From contig JAICXQ010000003.1 of assembly GCA_025980325.1 (NCBI GenBank), forward strand, positions 21,322 to 85,321: DNA of 64,000 bases, read 5' to 3'. A model generated the notes under the pieces. That model worked only from the letters and a program-made list of their open reading frames with translations, was not told the origin of the DNA and made no database searches. The translations under genes and the position numbers were made by a program. Below are positions 8,815 through 16,592 of the stretch, one piece after another. The stretch's first letter is position 1, and every line of letters begins with the position of its first letter. Source of the DNA: Frankiales bacterium. Lineage in GTDB: Bacteria; Actinomycetota; Actinomycetes; JAFAQI01.

Positions 8815-9294
8815 ATGCCTCGCGCCGTGAGATGGTGGCCGGCGGTCGGCGTGCTCGCGCTGACGGCAGCCTGTGGCGGTCAGGGCGGCGTTCCGGACGC
8901 CTTCGCGTCCGGCGTGGCGCAGGCGCGGGTGGTGCTGGATCGGGTCGATTGCGACCCGTCCCCGGACACGTGCACCCGCTACGTGATTTTGGTGCCGCAG
9001 GGAAGCTCCACCGAGTCGCTGATGGCCGCCGTGACGCGGCGGGCCGCGCATTCATTGCGTTGGGTGCCGACCCGCGCGCCGCAAGTCGTCGAGCCGGACG
9101 AAGGCCGCGGGTACGACGGCCCCGGCAAGACCGGCGGCTACATCAACACCGCGGACGAAGAGCTGCGCTACTGGGAGAGGGTCGGCTACGGGTCGGAGTC
9201 ACCGCCGAACGCGACCCTGCAGCAGGCCGAGCGCTTGATGCGTGCTCATCCGGACGCGATCGTCGTTCGCGTCGACGGCGATGGCCAGACCTAG
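8815..9294 (+). CDS. Putative lipoprotein
   Basis: The product of about 159 residues begins MPRAVRWWPAVGVLALTAACGG, a lipoprotein signal with lipobox LTAAC, so it should be anchored by Cys 19 or 20. The mature part has two further cysteines close together (VDCDPSPDTC) and a central VILVPQGSS strand, and shows no family I recognise. The ATG at 8815 was chosen because the upstream part of the open frame overlaps the preceding gene. Its end overlaps the tail of the convergent GNAT gene by four bases. Confidence 0.8.
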   Translation: MPRAVRWWPAVGVLALTAACGGQGGVPDAFASGVAQARVVLDRVDCDPSPDTCTRYVILVPQGSSTESLMAAVTRRAAHSLRWVPTRAPQVVEPDEGRGYDGPGKTGGYINTADEELRYWERVGYGSESPPNATLQQAERLMRAHPDAIVVRVDGDGQT

Positions 9295-9779
9295 ACGAGC
9301 GACCGGAACATGACGTGAAGGCCGACGTACCCGTCGTCGGCATGCCGGAAGGCGCCGGGGACGGTTCCGATGATCCGAAATCCGAGTGACTGCCATAGCC
9401 GTACGGCGGCGTGGTTCACCTCGACGACGGCGTTGAACTGAACGCCGCGATATCCCTGCTCACTCGCCCAGCCGAGCATGTGCTCGCCGAGTGCGCGGCC
9501 CACGCCGCGATTGCGTTGATCCGGGTGCACCATGAAGCTCGCCGTCGCGATGTGCGCGCCGCGCCCGGGCCGGTTCGGGCCCATCGTCGCAGTCCCGGTG
9601 ATCGCGTCGTCTTCGACGGCGACGACGGTACGGCCAGGGGGCTCGGCCATCCAAAGGGCACGAGCGGCGTCGGACGGCAGATTCTCCGGGTAGGCGTAGG
9701 TCTTGCCTTCGTCGACGACCGCGGTGAATATCGGGAAGATCTCCGGCCAGTCGCCGTCGGTCGCGTCGCGGATGACCAT
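9291..9779 (-). CDS. GNAT N-acetyltransferase
   Basis: This 162-residue protein spans the GNAT fold: beta1 (MVIRDATDGDW), the phosphinothricin-acetyltransferase-like segment IFTAVVDEGKTYAYPE, then GTATMGPN, the acetyl-CoA P-loop VHPDQRNRGVGRALGEHML (R/QxxGxG/A) and the C-terminal AVRLWQSLGFRIIG. The sequence resembles the Pat/RimI-like group that acetylates small amines, but the substrate cannot be assigned. It is monocistronic and convergent with the lipoprotein gene. Confidence 0.92.
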   Translation of the reverse strand: MVIRDATDGDWPEIFPIFTAVVDEGKTYAYPENLPSDAARALWMAEPPGRTVVAVEDDAITGTATMGPNRPGRGAHIATASFMVHPDQRNRGVGRALGEHMLGWASEQGYRGVQFNAVVEVNHAAVRLWQSLGFRIIGTVPGAFRHADDGYVGLHVMFRSLV

Positions 9780-9815
9780 CCGGTCACGGTAGTTGCCCGC
9801 CGCCGGTCGACGCGA

Positions 9816-10406
9816 TCAGCTTTCGGACGGTTCGGCGGTACGGCGGATGGCGACGAATCGTTGGTGTGCTTCGGACTCCGACTCGTGTAGCACGTCACGG
9901 GCGGCGCTCAGCCTCGCGGCGAGGTCCCGGTGCTGGTCGACCGCGGGCCACAACACCGAGAACACCTCGTCGAGCGTCCATCCCGGCCACGGGCTGCGTA
10001 CCAACCACAGTTGCCCGTCGAGTGGCTCCTCCAGCCACCACTCGCGAGTCTCGGCGACGGCGCGGCGGTGCTCCTCGGGCCAGACGAGAGCGAGTTGTGC
10101 GAAGCCGGTCAGTTCCTCGATCGGGGTGAAGCCCTCGGCTCGCAGCTCCTCGACACCGGGCACGGTCGACGGGCCGGGCAGTTGTTCGATGGTCGTCGTA
10201 TGTCCGGGATGGACCACGCGGCCTAACGGAGCCAGCGCACGCCGTACCGGCGAGGGCAACGCGCCCCATCCGCGCAGAGCAACCTTCACGACCGACGCGG
10301 GAAGCAGCTCCCAGGGGCGCGGATGTGCGTGTTGGTCGCGGCCTGCGTACCGGCCGCAGGGCTGCGATGAGCGCACCGCCTCATTCTGCCGACACAACGC
10401 GTCCAC
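9816..10406 (-). CDS. Conserved hypothetical protein
   Basis: The open frame gives 196 residues from the GTG at 10406. The convincing part begins around WELLPASVVKVALRGWG and runs through VRRALAPLGRVVHPGHTT, GFTPIEELTGFAQLALVWP, REWWLEEPLDGQLWLVRSPWPGWTLDEVFSVLWP, with a Trp-rich acidic core. The first 30 residues look less coding, so the true start may be an internal GTG. No signal, membrane helix or known motif is visible. Function unknown. Confidence 0.65.
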   Translation of the reverse strand: MDALCRQNEAVRSSQPCGRYAGRDQHAHPRPWELLPASVVKVALRGWGALPSPVRRALAPLGRVVHPGHTTTIEQLPGPSTVPGVEELRAEGFTPIEELTGFAQLALVWPEEHRRAVAETREWWLEEPLDGQLWLVRSPWPGWTLDEVFSVLWPAVDQHRDLAARLSAARDVLHESESEAHQRFVAIRRTAEPSES

Positions 10407-10446
10407 TACCGGAGTTCTCGCACTGAATTAATGCATTCGGGCCCGG

Positions 10447-10821
10447 CTAGTACGGCAAGTCCTCCGGCCGGCAATTCGAGAAATCGGGCTCCGGCAGCCG
10501 TGGAAGCCTCTTCGCCGCAATGCTCGTCCGGCCTTCCAGCAGCGCGCGGGCGACGCGGTGCATGCCGTCCATGACCCGGCCCTCCGGATCCACGACTATC
10601 GGGAAACGCAGGTCGACCTCGTGAATCAGCCGGCAATGCTCGACGACGTTGCGGACGGTCGGCGCGTACCCGTGGTCGAACCAATACGCAGAGTCGAGCT
10701 CCGCGATGTGTGTCAGCGAGAGTTCCTCGACCGGCTCGCTCTCGACCAGCGCGACAAGCCGATCGACGTCCCACGCATCGAGTCCTGACGCGCCGCGGCG
10801 GAAGTGGTATTGCTTGCGCAC
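10447..10821 (-). CDS. ParB/Srx-fold-like conserved protein
   Basis: This 124-residue protein contains IVVDPEGRVMDGMHRVARALLEGR, the DGxHRxxAA-like box of the ParB N-terminal/sulfiredoxin nuclease fold, where the Asp-Gly and His-Arg residues form a nucleotide-binding site. The N-terminus (DRLVALVESEPVEELSL) is an amphipathic helix. There is no helix-turn-helix domain, so it is not a partition protein. A role as a small nucleotide-dependent enzyme or binding protein is inference. Confidence 0.75.
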   Translation of the reverse strand: MRKQYHFRRGASGLDAWDVDRLVALVESEPVEELSLTHIAELDSAYWFDHGYAPTVRNVVEHCRLIHEVDLRFPIVVDPEGRVMDGMHRVARALLEGRTSIAAKRLPRLPEPDFSNCRPEDLPY

Positions 10822-10960
10822 CCGACGAGTGTCCCGCAGCGCGCCCGCGCGCCAGGCTTTGAACCATGTCCGTCAGCTCGTGATCGTCGTCGTGGCCTCT
10901 TGCTGCTACCGGTCAGCGTTCGGCAGAAGGTGATGAGATCGCGGGCGGCGCCGGGATGGG

Positions 10961-12559
10961 TCAGTTCGGTGCGTGCACCGCAGTGCCGTCGGAGGGTTGG
11001 TAGACGAGGATCGGGTTGTCGTACCCGCGGAGCTGGAGTTCGCCGGCGACGGTCCACGAGTTGGCCTCGGCACCGGCGCGCTGGAGGGCCTCCTCGCTGG
11101 CGAGTACCCGTCCGAGCCGCTGCTTGGCTTCGTCCGTCAGCCGCGCGGCTTCGTTCACCGGGACCCCGATGACGCTGTATTCGTAACGTTCTTCCGCACC
11201 GACGTTGCCGGCGACGACGGTGCCGGCCGAGACTCCCATCGCCGCGTCCAGCTCGGGAGTGACCGCGGCAAGGGTGAGCAGTTCACGCCGTAGCGTCCGC
11301 GCCGCGCGCAGGGCGCGTGCTGCGCTGTCGGGCGTCGGTGCGGGCGCGCCGAACACGCACAGCGCACCGTCGCCTTCGAACTTGTTGACCCAGCCGCCCT
11401 CTTCGCCGACGACCCGGACGATGATGGCGAAGAACTGGTTGAGCAGCCGGAGCACGTCCTCCGGCGGTGCGCCTTGGGTCAGCCGGGTCGAGCCGATCAG
11501 ATCGACGAAGACCGCTGCCACTTCGCGCCGCTCGCCGCCGAGCTTGATCTCGCCGGCCGCGACCGCGTTGCGAGCCACCTGCTCCCCGACGTGGCGACCG
11601 AACAGGTCCGCCAGCATCGCGCGTTCGCGCAGCCCGGCCACCATCTGGTTGAACCCGGCCTGCAGCAGGCCCAGCTCGCCGCCGTCGTTGACCGTCAGCG
11701 CCACGTCGAGATCACCGTGCTGCACCTGACCGACGCAGCGGCGCAGTTCGACCAACGGCGTCGCCAGCGAACGTGTGGCCACATAGACCACCGCCGATCC
11801 GGCGAGCAGGCCCGCGCCGATGATGAACCAGATGGCGCCCGCGGTCGGCGGCTGGCTGCGCGGCCTGCCGATGAAGCTCAAACCGATCATGAGCAAGAAG
11901 ACGTCGGCGCCGATCAGCCACGACGCGATCAACTTGACCCGCACTCCTGGCGCGAGCATCCGCTCGGGCACGTTGCCGGCGAACGCGCGCGCGACGATGG
12001 GGCGGATCGTCCACTCGACGATCAGATACACCAGGCCGGACGTGGCAAGACCGCCGAGCAGGATCGACATCGCCACCCGCGCGACGTACGTGCCGCTGTG
12101 ATGTCCGATCGCGGTCAGCAGCGACCATGCGAGCGCGGCGCCGAACCAGCCGAGCATGCCTTGCAGCGCCAGCCACAACGGCACCAGCAACAGTCGCCGC
12201 TGCTCCTCACTCGTCGCCGGTCGGTCCGCGACGAGCCACTGCGTGCTCCTGGCGCAGGTGCGCCCCGCGACCGTGAATCCCACCGGCCCCGCCACCGACA
12301 TGTAGACGACGAACAGCACGATGTCGGCCCAGCCGACGCCGGGTTGACCCTTGATCCCGGCACTGGTCAATGCGCCCGACGCCAGCGCCAACGCGCCGCC
12401 GACGAGATTCGCGGCGGGCATGCGCATGGTCAGCCGCCGGCCTGCATCGGCGAACAGCTCCGCGCCGGGACGCTCGTCAAGCACGCCGGCAACGTACTGC
12501 GGATTCCTGGCCGCGTCTGTGAGCGCGGTCACGCGTCCGTCCACGCAAAGCTGCCGCAC
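10961..12559 (-). CDS. Membrane adenylate/guanylate cyclase with HAMP domain
   Basis: The 532-residue protein makes a cyclic nucleotide from ATP or GTP. The first half has about six membrane helices (for example IVLFVVYMSVAGPVGF, VFLLMIGLSFIG, IWFIIGAGLLAGSAVVYVA). A HAMP linker (SLATPLVELRRCVGQVQ) is followed by a class III catalytic domain with VFVDLIGST (metal Asp), NKFEGDGALCVFGAP (substrate Lys and second metal Asp) and YEYSVIGVPVNEAARL (transition-state Asn/Arg). It matches the mycobacterial Rv1318c-type layout. The GTG at 12559 is the only start that keeps the N-terminal domain. Confidence 0.93.
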   Translation of the reverse strand: MRQLCVDGRVTALTDAARNPQYVAGVLDERPGAELFADAGRRLTMRMPAANLVGGALALASGALTSAGIKGQPGVGWADIVLFVVYMSVAGPVGFTVAGRTCARSTQWLVADRPATSEEQRRLLLVPLWLALQGMLGWFGAALAWSLLTAIGHHSGTYVARVAMSILLGGLATSGLVYLIVEWTIRPIVARAFAGNVPERMLAPGVRVKLIASWLIGADVFLLMIGLSFIGRPRSQPPTAGAIWFIIGAGLLAGSAVVYVATRSLATPLVELRRCVGQVQHGDLDVALTVNDGGELGLLQAGFNQMVAGLRERAMLADLFGRHVGEQVARNAVAAGEIKLGGERREVAAVFVDLIGSTRLTQGAPPEDVLRLLNQFFAIIVRVVGEEGGWVNKFEGDGALCVFGAPAPTPDSAARALRAARTLRRELLTLAAVTPELDAAMGVSAGTVVAGNVGAEERYEYSVIGVPVNEAARLTDEAKQRLGRVLASEEALQRAGAEANSWTVAGELQLRGYDNPILVYQPSDGTAVHAPN

Positions 12560-12602
12560 TCGGCACTCACATGTGAACGGGCGCGCTCATGCGAGCGGAA
12601 AC

Positions 12603-13001
12603 CTATTGCCGGGCGTCGCGCTCGATCGCGGTCGCCTGCGACCACACGACCTGCCAGCCGGCCTGATCGTCTCGGCGATAGCAATCGGTGTGCCAGCAGT
12701 CGGACGAGAACGCTTCCCCGGCCGGGCCGACCGCGATGGCGGACTTGTATCGAAGGACCGCCAGGTCGTGACCGTCGCTGAGAACGTCGACCTCCGACAC
12801 GGCCTCGAATCGTTCGTACGCCAGATCCCCGGAGGCGACCGCGGCGAGATAGTCGGTCTTCGACAACCGAGCCCCGCGAGGTGTGATCAGCACATAGTCG
12901 TCCGCGTGCAGCCGCTGCGCGGTGACCATGTCCCGATCGACGAGCGAGCGCAGCCGGCTCGCTTCGATCCGGCGCAGGTCCGCATGCTCAGACGGTGTCA
13001 T
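12603..13001 (-). CDS. NTF2-like (SnoaL/DUF4440) protein
   Basis: The product has about 132 residues from the ATG at 13001 (137 from 13016). LRRIEASRLRSLVDRDMVTAQRLHADDYVLITPRG is the alpha-helical start of an NTF2-like cone, followed by the curved sheet DLAVLRYKSAIAV and GWQVVWSQATAIE. Such proteins serve as small isomerase-like enzymes or ligand-binding domains. It is a single gene; I see no specific partner. Confidence 0.85.
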   Translation of the reverse strand: MTPSEHADLRRIEASRLRSLVDRDMVTAQRLHADDYVLITPRGARLSKTDYLAAVASGDLAYERFEAVSEVDVLSDGHDLAVLRYKSAIAVGPAGEAFSSDCWHTDCYRRDDQAGWQVVWSQATAIERDARQ

Positions 13002-13050
13002 TCGTCCAGGATGCACGCGAGCGGGACATGTGTGCGTGCTGCCGGCAGCC

Positions 13051-13554
13051 TTACGCGCCGACGGGCAGGTTGCCCTCTTGGGCGACGTACTGGGCCCGGC
13101 GGATCCAGATGGGGCTGTGGTAGACGATCTTTCCGTCGTTGAACGTGAGCTGGCCCCGGCGGATGATGCGCGATAGCCAGTGCTGGCGATCGCTTCCCAT
13201 CCGTACGACGCCGGGACCGCGGTCGTATTCGGCCAGGCGCTTACCGGGGATGTGGAAGGGCCAGTCTCGATACACGTAGATGCGTCCGTTGGTGACGATG
13301 ATGATGCGGTGGAAGTAGAAGCTGACCAGTGAGATCCCCAGCTCGAGCAACTGGCCGATGGTCGGGATGAACTTCACGACATCCTCGATCACCCCGAAGA
13401 TCAACATGGTGAGCAGGTTGTTGAAGGTGAAGGCCACGCAGACGGCATGTTCGTCCAGGTGCGCTCGTCGCGCCACCCGGTTTGCCATCCGCTGGTTGTA
13501 GCCGGTGACTTCGAAGCGCCGCGGTTGACCAGCGGTCTCGTAGGCCGTGTCCAT
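13051..13554 (-). CDS. Hypothetical membrane-associated PH-like protein
   Basis: The 167-residue protein has one hydrophobic stretch of about 45 residues (LLTMLIFGVIEDVVKFIPTIG and LGISLVSFYFHRIIIVT) and then alternating beta-strands (GRIYVYRDWPFHIPGKRLAEY, QLTFNDGKIVYHSPIW), as in bacterial PH-like domains that sit under the membrane. No catalytic motif is seen. The function is unknown. Confidence 0.7.
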   Translation of the reverse strand: MDTAYETAGQPRRFEVTGYNQRMANRVARRAHLDEHAVCVAFTFNNLLTMLIFGVIEDVVKFIPTIGQLLELGISLVSFYFHRIIIVTNGRIYVYRDWPFHIPGKRLAEYDRGPGVVRMGSDRQHWLSRIIRRGQLTFNDGKIVYHSPIWIRRAQYVAQEGNLPVGA

Positions 13555-13689
13555 GACCGCAAATTACCGCAAAACACCGAGGAACGTGGCCGCTCTTGGC
13601 GAGCGAGGTGCCCACCATCCGAAGCCCGGAATAGGCGTCGAGAAGATCGCCGTTCTATCGCCAATGGATGCTGATTTTAGGAGGCCATC

Positions 13690-14016
13690 ATGGCAGAGGT
13701 GAAGGCGCTCAAGACCAACTGCCGCAGGTGCGGCGACGTGGTGGTCCCGACGTCCGATGTGCGCGTGACCGCGGCGGCGTCCGGTACCGGATTGTTCGTC
13801 TTCCAATGCCCGACGTGCAGGCGCGAGGTGTGGCAAGCATCCGACGCCGGCACGCTGCTCAGGTTGAGAGCGGCCGGCGCAATGCCGGTCCAGGGGCCCG
13901 CGCCGCTGGAACTCACCGAGCTTCACGACGGCTCGCCGATCAGCTGGGACGACCTGCTCGAGGCCCACGAGGTCATGCGCCATGACTGTTGTCCGCAGGA
14001 CGAGCTCACCGCCTGA
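13690..14016 (+). CDS. Small zinc-ribbon protein
   Basis: The 108-residue protein has a four-cysteine zinc ribbon: CRRC about residue 11 and CPTC about residue 40, separated by a beta-hairpin (VTAAASGTGLFVFQC). A second half reads ISWDDLLEAHEVMRHD and carries two cysteines near the end. A strong ribosome site (TAGGAGG) precedes the ATG. The family is seen in actinobacteria as short uncharacterised proteins. Nucleic-acid or protein binding is possible. Confidence 0.85.
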   Translation: MAEVKALKTNCRRCGDVVVPTSDVRVTAAASGTGLFVFQCPTCRREVWQASDAGTLLRLRAAGAMPVQGPAPLELTELHDGSPISWDDLLEAHEVMRHDCCPQDELTA

Positions 14017-14027
14017 CCGAGGCGACG

Positions 14028-14516
14028 TCAGAGTTCCCTGATCATCCGGATCTCGTCCTTGCACGGGTCCGAGGGAAGCGGCTGCACGTCACCGGTGACC
14101 GCGAATCCGGCCCGCTCGTAGAAGCGCATGGCCCGTTCGTTGTCCTTCGTCACCCACAGCGCGATCGTTCTTGCTCCTACACCGTGCGCCCACGAAAGGA
14201 CCGCATCAACCAGGCCGGCGGCGACTCCGGTACCGCGATGCGACGGAGCGACCCACATGCTCACCAGCTGCCGATCAGCGCCCAAGTCGTCGTCGACGCA
14301 TCCCGCCAACCCGACACAGGCTTCTTCCTCGAAGGCGAGAAATACGGCCCACGAGGTGCCCGTCGCGGCGCGCGAGACGCGCTCGGCCCACTGCTCCCGC
14401 GGTCGAGCCAACTCGTTCGAGTACGTCGAGCCGAACGCAGACGGCGAATCCTGAAGTGCGCGGAGCCGAACCTCGCGGTACAGGTCGAGGTCGTCGACAG
14501 TGACGCGGCGAATCAT
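14028..14516 (-). CDS. GNAT N-acetyltransferase
   Basis: The product has about 162 residues. MIRRVTVDDLDLYREVRLRAL opens a GNAT fold, followed by SAFGSTYSNE, WAVFLAFEEEACVGLAG, the CoA loop WVAPSHRGTGVAAGLVDAVL and MRFYERAGFAVTGDVQPLP. The ATG at 14516 was chosen over the longer frame because it starts exactly at beta1 and has GGATGGCGG upstream. The substrate is unknown. Confidence 0.92.
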   Translation of the reverse strand: MIRRVTVDDLDLYREVRLRALQDSPSAFGSTYSNELARPREQWAERVSRAATGTSWAVFLAFEEEACVGLAGCVDDDLGADRQLVSMWVAPSHRGTGVAAGLVDAVLSWAHGVGARTIALWVTKDNERAMRFYERAGFAVTGDVQPLPSDPCKDEIRMIREL

Positions 14517-14565
14517 GCCGCCATCCAACCGCTGCAAACCGCCGCCAGCCCTGCCGGTCGAGGGA

Positions 14566-15156
14566 TTACTGAAGGCAGACGTCCGCGAACTCGAATGCGA
14601 AGGCGAGCGGCGCGAACGCAACAATCTCCGCAGCGTCAATCACGATGCCTACGACTCCGAAGGGATTGCCGCTCTCAACCGAGCCCAACTGCTCACCCAT
14701 GTTGCGGAGGTCCCCTTGCTCAAAGTCCTCCACCGCAGCGACGCCCGCGAAAGTGCCTGAGGGGGCGCATTGCACCAAGTGGTCGTGCAGCGTGGGCGAT
14801 CCGAGCGGGACGGTGACGGCAGGCGTTGTCTCCTGCGGCAGCGGCACGGTGACTGTCGGGACGGTGATCGACGGGACGGAGACCAACGTGTCGCCCTTGT
14901 TGATGCACGTCACGAGTACGCAGACCGTCGTCGGCGCGGGGACCGACTCGCTCGGCGTGCTCACACCGGAAATCGTGGTTGGGCCGCCGACCGTCTGACT
15001 TGGGATGGTCGAGCCCGTACCGAAGCATGCGCCGGTGTCGTCGACGGTGAGGCAGGAGTCCGCGTATGCGGTGCCTGTCGTGAGCGCGCCGGCGAACACG
15101 GCACCTACGACGGCGATGGTGGACACCTGGCGAAGCGCGCGAAGACCGCTGGGCAT
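14566..15156 (-). CDS. Secreted protein with a Pro-Val-Thr rich linker
   Basis: This 196-residue protein has a Sec signal (VSTIAVVGAVFAGALTTGTAYA). The mature part starts with a Cys-containing segment (CLTVDDTGACF), continues into about 60 residues of Val/Thr/Pro repeats (PSITVPTVTVPLPQETTPAVTV) and ends in a hydrophobic segment that could be a membrane helix (GVVGIVIDAAEIVAFAPLAFAF). The ATG has a GGGGGG ribosome site. The family is unknown; a wall-associated structural role is a guess. Confidence 0.75.
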   Translation of the reverse strand: MPSGLRALRQVSTIAVVGAVFAGALTTGTAYADSCLTVDDTGACFGTGSTIPSQTVGGPTTISGVSTPSESVPAPTTVCVLVTCINKGDTLVSVPSITVPTVTVPLPQETTPAVTVPLGSPTLHDHLVQCAPSGTFAGVAAVEDFEQGDLRNMGEQLGSVESGNPFGVVGIVIDAAEIVAFAPLAFAFEFADVCLQ

Positions 15157-15271
15157 GCGTCAAACCCCCCAAAGAGAAACGACTGTTTTTGCAACGACGA
15201 ATGTGGTCAAAAGCGTACAAGCGCGGGCGACCGGCCGCAATGGAGGTTGGGGCAGCGAACCTTCGGCAGCC

Positions 15272-16552
15272 TCAGTCGTCCAAGAAGAGCGGTGAGCTGA
15301 TTGCCTCCATGGCGAGGACGTCGCGGCAGTACGTCGTCTGGGTGCCGACGACGGGGTCGCAGCCCTGCTGCCGTACCGACTGCCCGTCCGGCCCGAGCAG
15401 CTGCGCGCGGACGAACTTCGATCCCGCCGGGATGCCTGCATTACCGAGCCGGAAGTCATACGTCGACGCGGCGCCGAGCGGGACGTCGACGCTGCCCTGG
15501 TCGGTGACGATGCGCAGCGTGCTGCCGGGGACCGCGTTGAGGGTACGGATCCGGAAGGCCGAGCGCGGGCTGGTGTCCGATCCGGCGATCGCCTCGTAGA
15601 CGCCGTCGCCGTTGTGGTCGGCCTCGAGGAACAGCTGCGGGCCGCGCTCCAGCGGCGGCAGCGCGGACACGAACGTGTGATGTGCACGCAAGCCGTCGAG
15701 GATGCCCTGCACCGTCAGCGACCGGACGAAGACCCAGGTGGTCGGGTCGCCGATGCCCTGCACGGAGTCGGTGGTCACCCAGTGCGAGTCGCTGCCGCCG
15801 GTGATGCCGACGTGATAGCCGCGCTGCAGGAAGCCGTCGTACCACTGCATCGCGAAGTCGTCGTCGTTGCTCGCGGGCGCGGGTGGTTGGTAGAACCACG
15901 GCTCGTTCCAGACCTCGACGTTGTCGGGGACGACCGAGTATCCGTACGTGCGCAGCCAGTTCATGTCGCTCGGGTGGTTGATCTGGAAGCTGCCGCCGGC
16001 GGCGCGCAAACCATCGGCCATCGCGGTCTCGCCGGCCGCCGACTTGTCCGCGACCTGCTGGTCGCACTCGATGATCGAGCCGGGGATCGCGCCGTCGTTT
16101 CCGTAGCAGGATCGCGCGCCGAGCATCTGCACGTGACCGGGCTGGGAGTTCTCGTATCCCGGCAGCCAGACGAAGTTCGGGTTGGCCGCTTGGAAGGCGA
16201 GCGCGTCCGGGTCGGTCTGGTTGACGACGTTGTTGTGGTCGGTGAGCGCGACGAAGTTGAGCCCGCGCTGCTGCGCTTCCTGCAGCCGCTGCACCGGGGC
16301 GAAGCCGACGGTGTACGGCGCGTCGCAGGGCCGGCGGGCGGCGCGGTCGGTGGACGACGGGTCCCACGCCGTCGTCGGATCGATGCACGTGTCGTGGCCG
16401 TAGATCGTGTGCACGTGGAGGTCGCCGGCGACCCAGAACCCGACCGGTGGGCGCGGCCCCTGCTGCGCGACGTTGGGGCCGGTCGAGTCGGCGAGGACCG
16501 GACCGGCCGCGGTGAGGGTGAGGCAGGCGGCGAAGGCAGCGAGGCGGCGCAC
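15272..16552 (-). CDS. Secreted PHP-domain (CehA/McbA-type) metallohydrolase
   Basis: The product has about 426 residues with a signal peptide (VRRLAAFAACLTLTAAGPVLA). PHP metal motifs appear in order: DLHVHTIYGHD, LTDHNN, GYENS, QINHPSD and GGSDSH. The CehA/McbA branch cleaves ester, amide or phosphate bonds with two or three metal ions. The C-terminal 120 residues form a beta-domain. The GTG at 16552 begins the signal peptide; longer versions run into the divergent GH36 gene. The 40-bp gap to that gene must hold both promoters, so co-regulation is plausible. Confidence 0.85.
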   Translation of the reverse strand: MRRLAAFAACLTLTAAGPVLADSTGPNVAQQGPRPPVGFWVAGDLHVHTIYGHDTCIDPTTAWDPSSTDRAARRPCDAPYTVGFAPVQRLQEAQQRGLNFVALTDHNNVVNQTDPDALAFQAANPNFVWLPGYENSQPGHVQMLGARSCYGNDGAIPGSIIECDQQVADKSAAGETAMADGLRAAGGSFQINHPSDMNWLRTYGYSVVPDNVEVWNEPWFYQPPAPASNDDDFAMQWYDGFLQRGYHVGITGGSDSHWVTTDSVQGIGDPTTWVFVRSLTVQGILDGLRAHHTFVSALPPLERGPQLFLEADHNGDGVYEAIAGSDTSPRSAFRIRTLNAVPGSTLRIVTDQGSVDVPLGAASTYDFRLGNAGIPAGSKFVRAQLLGPDGQSVRQQGCDPVVGTQTTYCRDVLAMEAISSPLFLDD

Positions 16553-16592
16553 GGACAGGACTTCGGTGCCTTGCCGCCGAACTCCTGTCGCC

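Noticed and set aside
7319..9055. 578-codon leftward frame extending the fibronectin III-like gene upstream
   Set aside because: The extension overlaps two well-supported rightward genes; the real start is the ATG at 8143 with a ribosome site and signal helix.
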